Assembly: GCA_029532415.1 (NCBI GenBank)
Contig: JAQOTA010000058.1
Coordinates: 1,178,001 to 1,242,000 of the forward strand
DNA length: 64,000 nt
Reading direction: 5' to 3'
DNA from: Marasmius tenuissimus
Lineage: Eukaryota > Basidiomycota > Agaricomycetes > Agaricales > Marasmiaceae
Shown: positions 49,750 through 63,046 of the stretch, piece by piece
Layout: each line of letters opens with the position of its first letter
Position numbering within the stretch: position 1 is the stretch's first letter
Translations under genes and position numbers: made by a program
The notes under the pieces: generated by a model
What the model saw: the letters and a program-made list of their open reading frames with translations, nothing else
Database searches by the model: none
Told to the model about the DNA's origin: nothing

Positions 49750-52700
49750 TCAGCCCCCAAGCCAAAGCAGCCTCTTCACGCCATACTCCATCTTGGCGTA
49801 CATAGTCGTCATGCGTTGAGCCTCTGCAAGACTACACAAAAAAAGTCGAGTCAGCAAATCTATCTCGGCGAAAGGCAAAAGAGACCATACCTGACGACAT
49901 CCTCTTCTTTGACGAAACCCTTTCTGACCGCTCCCCTGTCTTTACAGGCGTTCACTATCGCATCTACCACAAGGTCGACGGCCTCCTTGCAGGTGGCTGC
50001 ACCTGTCAGCTCATCTGTAGCATCAGCGTACTCGGACGTCCCATTCCCAGAGGAAGAGACCCTCCGAATCCGCGCGGGATCTATCGGAAGCATCTTGAAA
50101 GCTGCAAATGATTTGTCGGTGCTACCTGCATTTACAGAGGCATTCGTGAGGATGTTTGACAGTGACGAGGTGTTCTTGCGCGAAAGCGTCATCGACAACC
50201 TCCCTCTAGATATCGAGGCCGCGACTCTACCAGCAGCGGTAGAAGGAGAACTGGTAGTCGATATGGAGGATGGCGTGGAGGTTGATGTCAGCGGTTTATC
50301 GGCCCCGGGGGCAGTCGATGCTTTATTGCTGGTAGGAATCCTAGCCAGTGTCGGGGACGGAGGGGTTGAGGATGTACCGCTGTCAACGCTATTTCGCAGA
50401 GAGTAACTGGTCATACGGGTAACTTGATCTTTGTTCAACCAGGTGATGATGAAGCCTGCGTTCTGCTCTGGGTCCCTGCTCGGTTCTTCAAGAGGTGACA
50501 AAATGTAGGCACCTGTATCCGTGTGGACGTTGAGTGAAGGGGAGGGGACAAATGTTTGAAGAAACGACCTTTGCGGAGTTCGACGATGTCTCCAAGCGGT
50601 ACGCGGGTATATTTCTTGACTTTCTCCAAGGTATAATCGTAGTTCTGCCGTCCAACGAAATCGTCAGGAGAGGAAGGAACATGATGCCAAGGAGGCTTAC
50701 AACGATGTAGATAGCATCCGCGCTCAATAATAATACCTTCTCCTCGAATTTATCGCCTATTTTTGTATTGATCTCCTCAGGCGCGAACAAGGTCCACCCG
50801 GCGAGCAATCTCTCCCCTTCCGAAAGACATCGAGACACTGACGTTGCAACAGCTTCTGCTCGAATCTTTGACAAGCGAATCAGATCACTAGGATCTGTAG
50901 ATTGAAGCTTGAGCAGGAACTCTGAAAAGACAGAAAGCGTTCGATTCCCAAGCATGAAGTCGATGACCGCCTGAGAGAACCAATCACTGAACGTGGATGT
51001 ATACATTCTAGGCGATCGGCGCGTCATTAGGATTGACTGAGACGAATGAAGACTGGACGCCACCTTGCCAACGAGTTGACTCCATCATTGAGCAAACCAC
51101 TGAGGTCACGTCTGCCTGTTCTGTATCGTACGACTGAGAAACTAGGAACGTGGACTGAAGTCATGAGAGGTACATACCTCGTAAAGTCTCCCTACTCGGC
51201 AGCCATCATGATCAATGAGCGATTGTCCGGCCTTTTGAAACTCCAAGTACTTACCTTTAAAGCAGATGTTCCCGCGCTAGGTTGGAAACAAAGTTTAGTT
51301 TTATATGGATAAAGCAAAAATAAAGGACTGACTAGGCCCGACTGATGGCATCTCCGTTGTTCGCCCATACTGGCGCGGAGTCTCAGCATGGAGCGGACTG
51401 AAAAAGAAAGTACTCACCATCATTGAAGATGGCATCTGTCTCGGTCTTTCCATCCGCTTGATTCAAAAGAGCGACAGCACCCAGTTGTTTGTTGAGGATG
51501 TAGCGAGCGAATGCCGACTAAATGAGCGGTGACTTTGAGGGTCCCTGATCCGCATGTTCAAATAACGTACCTGCACTACATTCGTCCTGTCGAGACAATC
51601 GATACAATTGACTCGGAAAACACCCTTCTGCTCCGACATGAGGGTCCCATTAGAGATCCAAAGATATCTGCGAAAGGTAAATGCCACAGATTGAGCGAAT
51701 CATTCCTGCCACTTACCCTTGATGGTCGAACGTCTTCTCCATCGTATCAATGAGTTTCGAGATGTTCTCATACCTGTCAAGGGATGAGAACAGCTTAAGG
51801 GAGATGGTACTGCCTGAGCCACTTACTTCATACCCCGCGTTTCTGTGTGGAAATCGTACTCATTATACCTAGGAAAAAGTGAGTCTAGGCGAGCGCACGA
51901 GGGAAGGAGGATCTACATTGCGTCTTTATCATTGAGCTCGTTCATGTATTCCCGATACGCCTGTGTTATTGCTCCTTCTCTTCCATGGTGTTCTGCAAGG
52001 TTGACAACAGTCTGAACCACAGAGGAACGGTCAATTCTCGGACCTTGGAACGAATGTAAAACATACATGAGGTCCATATCGAGGTATTGTTCTTTGGAAA
52101 TGTCTCTTTATTGCATCAAGATGTTGATGATGCGTCCTTTCCGTGGAAAGTACCGGAGGTGGCTTCAAGCCATACCCAGCCTGGGTCCAAAACAGAGGTA
52201 CTATGCGGCGTGAGGAACGATCACAGAGCGGGGGAAAATTGACTTACTTGATCCACGTATTTGGATATAGCTGAAAACATTGATAATCCCTTCTCGCTAA
52301 AACGGACAAGTTCAAAGATTTGATTGGGCAGGTACAAAGGAGAAAAAGGACCTTAATTCGCATGACGGTTTCGGTCTCGACAAAGTTAGCGACATGTGCA
52401 TCATCGTCCACGCCGCGTCGTTGATAGCGCAGGCCAGCTCGGTCTCTCGACCTTCTTGATATGAGAACATAGTCGACGGCCAGTTCGGCGTCATGCGAGA
52501 TCTCTTCTGAAGGCATTACAAAAGCAGCAGCCTGGTAGTAGCCTTGCATGATGGGGAGAATGTAGGAATGAAGCTGTCATATCGATTTGTCAACAGAGCT
52601 GCGATCTCAAGATACGCCACCTACTCCGGCATCGATGAGAGGTTTTGAGAGTCCCTCATTCCACCAATATTGCTTGTCGACACGTCTCCACAATGGAAGG

Positions 52701-54164
52701 GTGAGATTAGGTTCGATAAGGGGGTCTACCTTGTCCTCAGGGCTCGAGATCTTGTTCTCGTGCTCAGACTTTGGTAAGGCATTCAGATCAGCTAGAAGCG
52801 CGTCGTGTCTCCGAGCTTTCGCAACTTGTTCTTGTTTGTGTTGCAATGACCGAGTAATATCTTTGATGAGACGTCAGATACCACGACGGACCGGCATGGC
52901 CATCTCTCACCAAAATGATATGCAAAATACATCCCTCCCTTCACAAACTCTCGGATACATTCCCGTACGATCTTGGTTTCTAACTCTGTGTGCTTCTCTT
53001 CGGTAGTTTCTGGAGGAGGTGCGGTAGAGGACAGGATGTTCTCCAAGACTTGACGGGGTTCTTCCTGAATCATACTATCTACCTTCAACGCCGATTCCGT
53101 CTCCTTCACTGTCGGCTGAGGACTAAGCGCATCGTTTTCCTTCTCCGGAGAGGCCGGAAAGAGGGAGTTACGCTTTGATATTCGGCTCCAGAAAGACAGC
53201 TTCGAGGCGACCGCTTTGGCGACTGAAGAGGAAGGTGAAGAGAGCTCACTCGTTGGGGTTGAGACTCCCGACGCATCGAAAGACGAATCGAATGACGACC
53301 TCGAAGACAAGGCATGCTCATCTGTGTTGAGACTGAACATGTTGTTGTCACTATCCTTGTCCAATTTTTCAGGGGCGTTGAAATGGACTCGCGGCGTGTT
53401 CGCTTGTGACGACGATTGTGAGGACACAGAAGGTGCAGATTCGACAACTGGGGCATCGTCATCTCTAAATGTTGTGGATGAAATGGTGTCCATCGTGGTA
53501 CTAGGCAGTAACGAAGGCCTGGAAGCGGCAGTATTCCGTGATGCTATGGTATGCAACGATGTTCTTGCTTCTGATTCGACCAATGGGATTGCAGTTACGC
53601 CTCGAACCCCGTAAACAGCATGGGCTTCATCGAATACTAGGAAATGACGTTCAGGGAATGAGGGCGAAGCAATCGAAGTTCCACGACGTACAGTTTCCGA
53701 CTTCCTCTCTTGAAGTTATAACTAGGAGATACGATGCTGAAGACGGATGTGCGTCACTAAATTGAGTTCGAATGAATGGTAGGGACAGTTTGCGCACCAG
53801 TGAATAGTTCCAACACCCCAACGATTCCATACACTATTATCGCATCGTCCCAGTTGACTGAGATTGCCTCTCCGTCCCCCGAAAGCTCTTCAATCTTCAC
53901 CGACTTGTGCCAGCCAATTCTGATGTGAGATGTGATCCCTGCTTTCGTGCGATGCAGATCGGGTATGTGGGGTCTAATCAAGAGCCCATTAGGCGTAGCC
54001 AATAACGCCAAATGCTCGTAAGGATGAGGGTGAGGGATCGGCGGTACGATGTACTTCGGGTGTAGGCCAGTCGTATGCGGTATCGTTGGATTCGTTGGCG
54101 CTGCAGGCTGAGTGGTAGGTGGGGGTGATTTAGAGTTATTTGTCTTGCTAAATAACTTCTTCAT
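49750..54164 (-). CDS. SAC-domain phosphoinositide phosphatase with hSac2 domain (INPP5F-like)
   Basis: Predicted endosomal PI4P or polyphosphoinositide phosphatase. Start ATG 54164 ([16 protein letters not shown]). N-terminal SAC part: [49 protein letters not shown] long Ser/Glu-rich insert ([33 protein letters not shown]) interrupts the SAC fold. Core motifs are [50 protein letters not shown], and the catalytic P-loop [15 protein letters not shown] (about 51565-51610), with CX5R intact, so it should be active. After it: [15 protein letters not shown] and WANNGDAIS. The C-terminal region ([37 protein letters not shown]) is the hSac2 homology domain of human INPP5F. About fifteen introns. The last exon ends [13 protein letters not shown] with TGA at 49750-49752. 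Confidence 0.92.
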
Positions 54165-55830
54165 GACTGCAGTATTGAAGTCGGCCCCTCAGCTGTTGAA
54201 CGAGGGAAAGGTTGGGCTAGGACTCCTGTTACATGCAAATTGGTCCGTCTGGCATAGAACCAAGCATGATGACACTGACAGATTTGCAAACTGTGCCTCA
54301 TCTCCTAGCCGGCAAGCGTCTAAACAGCGAGCGCTTGAATAGGCACTGACTATCTATCAGGCGTTTACATCCCCTTTGCCCAGGAGGACATAGTGACCTT
54401 CTATGTATACCACTAATAGATTTAATTATTATGCAGCAGCGGCGTACGTATGTGAGGGACACCAATACGACAACAGGGTTTCGGCGACCTGAGCTCATAC
54501 TAATGAGATGGCCGTATCTATTCATGGCATGATGCGGCGAGGTATCCGTGCGTCTCGTTGCTATGCGCTTGTACTAGGGACACATGAAGGTATATATGAT
54601 AGATGAAGTGACAGCATACACGAAGAAAGGCCCCTCTCGAGGATGGGAATGTGCCAGGTACCAAGCGTAGACGCCACTGGATGGACAGTCAGGACAATGC
54701 TGCAGGGCCACACCTGGGGCGTGGGTCTTTCCTGTAATGGTGGCACGAGTCCGAGAGCCAATAGTAAGATAATTCGCACAAGGGTGGTGAGGCAAAGCTG
54801 CCATATGCTCTCCTCAGTAGGCGGCGCAGGACTTACCATGAAGGGCGCCCAGCCCCGGGGCGACGGCGCAGTCCTCCCACTGGGGGCTTGAAGGAATTAC
54901 CCTGCCGCCGCCTTGTTTAATGAGGGTAGGGAGTAGGGATGTGATCTTCGGATTTAATGACCCAAGTGGTGTCGCTCCGAGGAGGTCAACCATAGGTGGG
55001 CCGTTGGCAATGGTAGACTCGTGGTAGCCATTCGGGACTGAGGCCGTTGGCCATGATGATTTCGTATTCTCGACGACCGTCCTCTTCGCGTGTGACCCAC
55101 CTACTGCAATATGCTAGGCTTGCAGCGCGCGTGCGAGGGACGAATGGTGATGCTGGGTGTGCAGCAGCAGGGTCCCGAACGTGCTGATACTACGGAGGAC
55201 CTCCAGATCTAATCCATCTCCACGGGTTACAGAACTCGTATTGACGATGTGAGCGAAGAAGAGGACAGATTAAAACTATACGACCAGGGTGGACCCCCTC
55301 GAAAGGCGAGAACGTCTTCGACGCCCCGCTGGCGCTGAGGTGATGATTTCTGCAAGGGTGGGCGTGGCTATGGACTGGCTGTGGACACATTTTCGCGCTG
55401 GAGCTCGGAGTGCAATCTCGAATCGGAGGGCGACGGCGGCTGACCACACCATGGTCGAGGAGCAAGGGACGGCAAGCTTAGCCCGATTGGAGGCTCTTGC
55501 CAACGCAGCGTTTGCAAGGGTCTGCCTACTCCGTTGGAGCACCGCGGGAACCACGAGAGTGGGTCTGCATGCGTCCCGAGTACTCAGCACTCTGGTCCCC
55601 ATTCCTCAAACCACTTGTGAAACATGGGATGTGGTGGTCCATTGAAGTGATATCGATAAGCCTCCGCGCCGGACGTCCTTCCTCAACAGCCCTTTACTTA
55701 CCCTTAGCGAGAAAAGTCGGCGAGAGCGGCATGAATGTATTTTATGTGGCAGAAAATAACATCAAATTCATAGCAAACAGCATAATGAACGCAGAAATAA
55801 TTACGAAGTTGATCCCTAAATACATAGATC
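54165..55830. other. 1.7-kb gap with decayed coding fragments
   Basis: Minus-strand pieces in different frames read GPPHPMFHKWFEEWGPE (near 55625-55575), RWVTREEDGREYEIIMANG (near 55095-55030) and PMVDLLGATPLGSLNPKITS. They look protein-like but no frame holds them together and I cannot name a family. High GC between 54830 and 55560 contrasts with AT-rich flanks. It is likely a degenerate gene or a transposed fragment. Confidence 0.35.
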
Positions 55831-58800
55831 TTATGTCTGCGGTCCAGGTTGACTAGGAGGGAACTTGGAGAAGAACGAGTCCCATTGATCTGTCGCGGAC
55901 GCGGGGTCCAAATGTTAGGACCATTTGACGACAAATTAGATCTTTGAGAACTGATATCTGACTCACCCCATTCAAACATCCCGTTTGGTAAACCTTCCAG
56001 ATACCCGCTGTCCGCCATGGCGTACTCCTGGATAGCGTTGGTATTCGTTTGTGCATTGTCCAGCAGGTTGATAACCTGATTGTTCGGCCTCGACTCTCCA
56101 TTCATTGCTGGGTTGAGATTGCCACCTCCCAATGGCGTAAAGTTGACCATCGGTACCGAAGGGCTTCCCGTGCCTCCAAGGTGGGTCGATACTGCCGGAC
56201 CATGATTGACATTCGAGTTTCGATGCAACGAGGGCGCGAAAGAGGAAAACAAAAGAGCAGCTTGTTTACTGTTATGGTCATCCGCGTTGAACAACGTCTT
56301 ACCTTCACTTTCCTCATCGTCGGACCCTGCCCCAATCACAGTTCCTTTCGGCAGATCCTTTAGGTCGGTCTGACGCGTATTGCCGCGGGCGACGAACACA
56401 CCTCCGCCAGGCCTATTGAGGTCAGGTTTGTAGTCGAGGTCCATAGGGTCCTTATTTTTGACACCCCCCGTTGGGTTCAGGGCCGGCTTCTCGAGCGACA
56501 TCGGAGTGTGTAAGGCCTCATAGAGTAAGCTAATAATTTCTGCTGTCTACGTAGATGATGAAGTCAGTACGGTCGGTAAACGCCAAAGCACGGGTAACCC
56601 ACCTTTCTCCTGGCAGACATATGATCAGGAGATATAGCCTTCTCCCACCGCCCGACACAGTCGCGTAATTTTTGAAGCTTGGCTTCTGCTTCTTGGGATT
56701 TCCGCCTGACGTACGTGTGATACTTGTGGGGAGGTAGCCCCGATCAGGGAGAGTCGAATATGCGAGAGATACACAGAAGACATACCTGGATCAGTCCACA
56801 TGATACGGCGGCATAAGCAACTACCAGCCAGACGTCATAAACTCGTTCATTCGCGTCCAACCAATCGATGGCTTGGTTCCCGTCGATTACAAGATTAGTC
56901 CATCCTTCCACGGTCAACCCAAAAGTGATGTGCGGCGGCAATGAATAACTGATCCTCATGAACAACCGGTAGAACATCTTCAGGACACAAACGTATAGGA
57001 GGTTGAGAAGACCTTGGGTGCAGATTTAAATTTACTACGTGCAGGCGATGTAAGTGACAACATACCGGCAAGAGTCGCCGTGCTGGGACCCTGGAATTTG
57101 AGGTCGTTTGGCAAGTTTTCCTTCCATGAATGCAAATCTTTGAGAATGGCATCCAAACTCTTATCGGTAGTTTGTTTGAGACCAGAAGGACTGTAGATGA
57201 AGCGGGACTGAGCGGGAGGGAGAGAGAGATAATGATTGGCGCTTACGTGTAGAGCGCCTTCTGGACACGACCGAGCAGGATACTCAGGCGCACGAGTTCG
57301 TCAATGTAGTTGTCGGTTAGGTTACCAGACGAGGGCAACCTAGCGTCGCAGTCCTCAAGGGAGATCATGTAAGGATGGCCGTAGGTGAAACTTATCCTGG
57401 GTTCGTCAAAATTTGTCAGACAAATACTCGGTCCAGGAGGTGGCAGGCAAATACCATCGGTCGCTAATCAGACAGAGACCCCACAGTCGGCGCCTCAAGT
57501 CCATGTCGGGCTGCTTGAGAGACTCGCATCGGTGAAGACCGAGATCTTGAGCCTTTACACGGATTGTTCAGTAGACGTCTCCCGAAAAATCACGGATATA
57601 TCTCACCATCCTGATGGCAGCTCCTAAACGTACCCATAGTGCGGAAAGGGCGCTTGGCACGAACTGCGAATGACAGTCCCCAGTCATACACAAGATCAAC
57701 AACGCTTGGACGTTGACAATCGAAGCAGTCGATAAGATATCCTCGGTCTTGAGTATCGTGTCTACCGTGTGTCGTATGGAATCGAACACTTGCTGTGGTA
57801 CTTCCCGCCTCGCAGCAGTGACCAAGCACATGGAATACAGGAGGATCGGCGGGGGAGTCGCATGGTTCAAGAACTCGGACTTGGTGATGACAGGCAGAAT
57901 GGGGGCGACCTCAACGAAGTACGCATTGACGAGCTGCTGGAGGGTTTCGTGCTCGACTCGGATGTCTATGGGTTTCTGTGGAGCAACTGGCTGCTCGGAC
58001 CTCTGAACTTGGATGATGCCGTCGCCGTTCTTGGTGACTTGGAAGGAGTGATTGTACCTGGCATCATAACCTTCATAATGACGAGGTGAGATCGTGGCTT
58101 GAGAATGAAGAATATGAGCGGTGGATGTGGGACCTGCCACGCCAACGTTTTTGAGTTTGAACGTGGAAAGCCACCAAATTTTCACAAAATGAAGGGAAGG
58201 GAACGGTGGCAAAAGAGAGGGACTTGCACATACCAAGAAGCCCAGCGTCCCGCTTTGCGGGTTCAGCATAAGATCTGGCAACCTCCACCTTTTCGCGCTC
58301 GGCGACTTCAGCTTCTTGTTTATATTTTTTCTTGAAGCGCGTCTCTGTGATTGGCAAGAAGAAAGAGCACTCGAAATTGTACTGCTTGCAGTGCTGACAG
58401 AGTGGTGGGTCCTATCAACAAGACATGAGTGACCGGTGCTTGCGGGCACGAGTGGGAGATAAGTAGTACCGTTTCGGGCAAAATGTCACATCGGATTTTG
58501 CGAGTACGACACGAGTCGCATGCACGTTGCTGCAGGTAAGTGTAAGACAAGCAGGGAGAATGAACTAGCGGGATCGACATACCGTCTTGGTCCGTTTCTT
58601 CAAGTCGAGTGACGACTGGTTACCGCTCGCCGATGCACTAGCAGGGGCCGCAGACGCCCCCAAGGTTTCCTCGTCTTCGACTTTCTCGTCCTTGGTGGTC
58701 TTTCTCTTCCGTTTATGGCCCGCCGCAGCGGCGCTTGCAGAGCTCGCTGCTAGATCTTGGGCCGGGGGTGTACCCGGTGCACCCGAGGGGTGGTCGGGAG

Positions 58801-59315
58801 GGTTGTGAGGCGAAGGGTGAGTCGCAGGATGATGAGGCGGTGGTGCACCGTACATCATCATCGGGGGCGGATATTGGTACGTAGGATGGTAATACCCGTG
58901 ATGAGGACTAGGGGGGATATGATAGCCATAGGAAGGTGGCGGAGGCACAGAGGAACTATGGGACGACTGCGGAGGCGGAGGAGGGTGAGAGTAGGATGGA
59001 TGCTGGTATGGATGACCAGGATAGGGGGGGTTCATATAGTAAGGATGAGGGTGACCAGGATAGGGCTGGACGACTGGGGGGTGATGTACGGTCGGGTGAC
59101 TGGCAGGAGCTGGTGAAGCAGCTGTGATCAAGCATGACAAGTTAGCAGATGGGATGCTGCACTTTCAAAAGGTGGTACTAACGCTTTGGGTCGGCTTGCT
59201 TCCTCTGCCGGGCTTTCTTTGGTGGCTTGTCAGAGGACGGAGGCGGCTGAGACGGCAAGTCGCCCGGCGAAGTTGGTGGAGGATCGTTGGAGGAGTCGGG
59301 AGTTGACTCGGCCAT
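55831..59315 (-). CDS. Zn2Cys6 fungal transcription factor (Fungal_trans type)
   Basis: DNA-binding regulator. Start ATG 59315 (MAESTPDSSNDPPPTSPGD), intron, then a His/Pro/Tyr-rich low-complexity region (PYPGHPYQHPSYSHPPPP) and a basic KRKRKTT stretch. The binuclear cluster is QRACDSCRTRKIRCD with PPLCQHCKQYNFEC, followed by the linker FFLPITETRFKKKYKQE and a coiled-coil-like part. The regulatory middle domain starts near RVEHETLQQLVNAYFVEVAP and includes LLYSMCLVTAARREVPQ, VQALLILCMT, LSALWVRLGAAIRM, typical of Fungal_trans domains. The last part (TDLKDLPKGTVIGAG, EYAMADSGYLEGLPNGMFEW, then WDSFFSKFPPSQPGPQT after an intron) is acidic and polar like an activation domain. TAA is at 55831-55833. 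Target genes are unknown. Confidence 0.92.
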
Positions 59316-60854
59316 ATTGTTGATTTATAAGAAGGACGGCTCGTGGACTCTGACAAAATACCAAATGTCTAACAAAAACTTCACACAATTCGTACACAAA
59401 TCAGTTGAAACAAGAAAACAAGACCAACCAAAGTTGAACCACATACCTTTTCTCCGTAGCCCCCCAGTCTGAGCAGTGCCGCACGCAAAGTAGTTCAAAC
59501 TCCGATCGTCACCCACGGACCACTTTTTTCGTACAATCCGTCACACACATATGTCATTCTGTCACACCCCGAGGGTCACAAGGGGTCACACCGACGTGCC
59601 CGGCTAATAACCGACTTCCGCTTCTTTGCCCGCCTCGCACTCCCGTTCACTGCACACACAATCTGGCAGATGCCCTAAAGGCCCTCTCCACGCCATTTTC
59701 GACGACCCGTCGACAATCCTTCAGGCACCAGGAACAACCGAAAAATTTTCCGTCTCCGTAAAACCCAGAGAAAAGAACCGCGCAGCAACCTCATGGAAGT
59801 GGAGCTCCACCTGTCGTGGTTTTCATCTAAAACTCTGACCTCCTCATTCTCACCCCCATATGGAGAACGACTATTTGAATGTAACTAATCAAAGCATTCA
59901 ACGCCGCATTAACCCTACCCAAATGATTAGAGCAAATCTTGACAAGTTCATACCAGGTAGACAGGGAAACATGCATCTCGAATTCAACCCATCGATCGAG
60001 GACAGTAGGAACGGGAGGACTGACATGAAAAGGCCACGGTTGAGCAGCCCTCTGTCCTGTAGCAGTGCTCATTACTATCCGTAACAACTACGAGTAGAAA
60101 ATAACGAGAGTATATGTCTATCATACAGCCAAAACCCAACATCTCCTTTCCGAATAGCGGTAAAAAGCGGCTGCTTATAATTCCCAAGAACAAGAAAGTG
60201 ATGATCACAATATGACAAAAAACCCGCCCATCCGTCACGCTAACCTGAACTAGTGTCGACCCTCGGGACGTGAAAGTCGCAAGAGGACTCTCGTCGAGAG
60301 TATTCTGTGCCCTCGCTAAGTCTCGCGAAACCGGAGACTCGGTGAGAAGCGTTCGCGGTTCAGTTCAGGGAGGATGGGGGGGCGTTCCAGGGTGCCCCCC
60401 GTCTCGGTCAACGCCCAACAGGACCACCCTCTTTTCCAACCAAACCAGGGTTAACCTCCCTCTTGTCCTCCGTCGCGATACCCGAAGGATCAAGCCACGA
60501 ATGACCAGTCGGCCTGCAGAGTACCGCCATAAGATTCCTTCTCCAACTTCCATGCGAGAAAGGGTTTGGTGGCGCTGGGCCCGGAACGAGTGTCTTGTGA
60601 GCCTGATTCCGGATCTAAACGACAAGGCATTAGATGAGGCTTTGACGGTGGATCTCGGAGAGATGAAGTCAAAAAGAAAAGGACGGATGTAAAATTCCCA
60701 GAATCCGAGTGCCCTTTTCCACCCCTGTGGCAGTGAGCGAAGGGCGGCCCCTGTGAGATAAAGTTCACTCGTAGTCACCGAATATAAAATACGAGATGAT
60801 GGAGACACCAAGAGAACAGCGATCTCGGTAACGGGTGTAATAGCCCGATTGAGT
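59316..60854. other. 1.5-kb intergenic region
   Basis: A minus frame at 60365-60922 (185 codons) and a plus frame at 60270-60692 are open over each other but show no family motif. The left part (59316-59830) is a plausible promoter with direct repeats of the tcaca type (gtcacacacat, gtcacaccccgagg, ggtcacaaggggtcacacc near 59545-59590). Confidence 0.35.
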
Positions 60855-63003
60855 TTAGATTCGTCTAAACGATGCGCATCGTGGACGCGTTTCGATAGCG
60901 AGTCCAACCACCGAGCGTGCATGAGTCACAAACATCTTTGATGTTCCCGGAAGGCTGATCGTAACAAGGGGGTGAACAGAAGAAAGGGCGGAATGGAGAA
61001 GATTGATAGACTGCTCCCTGGGGTAGCTAGTCGCACGCGACGCAATAACGTAGGCTGCAACAAGATAATGACCACCATGGAGAAACAGGCGACGGGGGTC
61101 AAGGACGGATAAGGAGATCATTGAGAGACCCCCCCCCCCGTCCCGAAAGGGATTACCATGCGTGCGACCAGAGTATCAAGGTTGCGTCCGAAGCAGGACA
61201 GCACGGAGACAGGAGTCATGCACCCATCCCCACTCACCCGAACGTGACTGAAAGGCCGGAACATCCTTGTCGCGTTCGTAACCGCAGGGGTGATGGTGAA
61301 GTCATAAGAACAATGGAGGTCCTCTATCAAATGAAAAGGAATAGAAAATATGGGGGTGTTCGACACTCCGCCGAGAAGCGAGGCGAGCGGCGGGCGACGA
61401 AAAGAAAGGCGGCAAAAAGGGACAAGCAACTCTCACCTGTTCGATTGTGGTTATATTCAATAGAACCAACTGGAAAGCAGAAAAAATCGGTTAGCGACCC
61501 CATAAACAATCATTGGGTTTGATGAAGGAATGACCAGACGTAGAGAAAGCGGAGGAATGGAGAAAGAAGAAAAGCTTGAGAAAATTACTCACTCTAATAT
61601 GGTACGACAAAAGGGCCGCAACAGGCCAGAAAACCAATATACTCAATATGAAGGCCACCGCACTCCCGGCGCCTTCAGGTTTGCCTAATGCATGTCCAAA
61701 GTCAACATCCTCTCTCTTGGTGAGAAGGAAGATGTGAAGAGCGGTGGTCGTAATAATTAATATGAGAGAGATCGTCTGTGGGACCACTTAGTGTTAATCA
61801 GAGGAAAGTTCAAAGAGAACCTTAACTGACGGCAGATAGAAGTAAGAAAAAGAATGTGGTATAATTTCTCGTCCCAATGCAGTTGTTCACCCATTGGCAG
61901 TGATGGTCGCAGCCGTCTATGCAATTGTCGCACTGGAGAAAGACCGTGAATCACGAATTTGGAAGGCCCAGGTCAGAGACGGACCATTTTACAATGACTA
62001 GACCTCGGTGGTCTGTATGTTTTACATGTCGGGCAATATTTCACGCGTACCCTAAGTTCAACGAGCAGTCAGCAAGTACGATGCAAAGAGAAGTGAAGAG
62101 ACATACACGTCCGAGCGGACCTTGAGATCTCTAGGCATCGGAGCACGAATACCCCCATCTGACGAAGAGGTCGAAGGGTACGGCGGATCGGGGTCTAGAT
62201 TCCTGGGGAGGATTCCTGGATCCATAGTAGCCTACATCCCCAAATGAATAACATACTGCGAAGAGATTAGACCGCAAACATACCGCAGTCAGCATGCTCG
62301 TGATAACCATGACAGCCAGGTACGCTCCTACTATCACAATTGCTTTCCCACCTCCTCCTAAGTTGGACCAATACCAGGGACATGTTGCCCCAAACCAGAA
62401 TCCGGCAATAATGAGAACGATACTGAAACAAAATATGAATGCCCAGGGATTGTCACCGCCTGTGAGTAGTCTTCCGTTGAGGAAAAACCGGTTCCTGGAC
62501 GGATGAAGCTCATGATTTCGGTACGGTTTATTGGTCTTGGGGTTCATTCTAGGGCTATCGGAGAGGAAGGCGGTATGCGGGTAAGGAGAGGGGGTAAATG
62601 AGGACGAAAGGTCGGTATTCGATGACCTGCGACGGTCTCTACGACGAGTTTGTGAGAGGATGTGCTCGTTGTTGCGCGATGGAGAGGAGGGTTTGTATCG
62701 CCTGATTGACATGGCTTCTTCTTCCTGTACTTTGCCATGACTGCTCATGGGGTCGTCGTCGTCATATTCTTGGGTAACACTGTCCTCGCCAATATCCATC
62801 GACAACCCACGACGAAGATTGAAGACCTTGTTGGTGTCGTTGCGGTCGGAGCTGTCTGATTCGCGGTGAGAAATATCCTCGAGAGCAAAAACGTCTCTTT
62901 GGGGAGAATGTTGATTCGGCCTGGACGGACGAAAGAACGATGCAGAGGGCTGGATACCGCCAGCGTGTGTTGTGCTCATCGTTGTCGTCAATGTCGGTGG
63001 CAT
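60855..63003 (-). CDS. erf2: DHHC palmitoyltransferase, Erf2-like
   Basis: Integral membrane S-acyltransferase; the yeast homologue Erf2 with Erf4 palmitoylates Ras at the ER. Start ATG 63003 ([16 protein letters not shown]), a long Ser/Arg-rich cytosolic part, two membrane helices ([37 protein letters not shown]), [13 protein letters not shown], then the cysteine-rich domain ending [20 protein letters not shown] with the catalytic DHHC tetrad (about 61880-61930). Two more helices follow ([32 protein letters not shown]) and the TTIEQ motif. The 3' end is uncertain. An exon after gatagag reads on to [12 protein letters not shown] (the PFSH motif) and a further one contains SVLDPRR, matching the usual P-x-S-x-L/I-D-R-R. 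The stop given (60855) follows that frame and may be wrong by some exons. Confidence 0.85.
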
Positions 63004-63046
63004 CGTCGAAGTAGAAAAGAGAGGAGGGTGTCACGTGCGCTCGCTA
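63004..63046. promoter_or_regulatory. 43-bp divergent intergenic region, Erf2-like / Cab4
   Basis: Only 43 bases separate the two start codons. It contains CACGTG (63033-63038), a canonical bHLH/E-box-type palindrome, within gtgtcacgtgcgctcgc. The 5' UTRs must overlap or one of the genes uses a downstream ATG, such as MSTTHAGG for the Erf2-like gene. Confidence 0.5.

Noticed and set aside
60365..60922. 185-codon minus-strand ORF
   Set aside because: Overlaps another open frame on the opposite strand and shows no recognisable motif; openness fits GC-rich chance.
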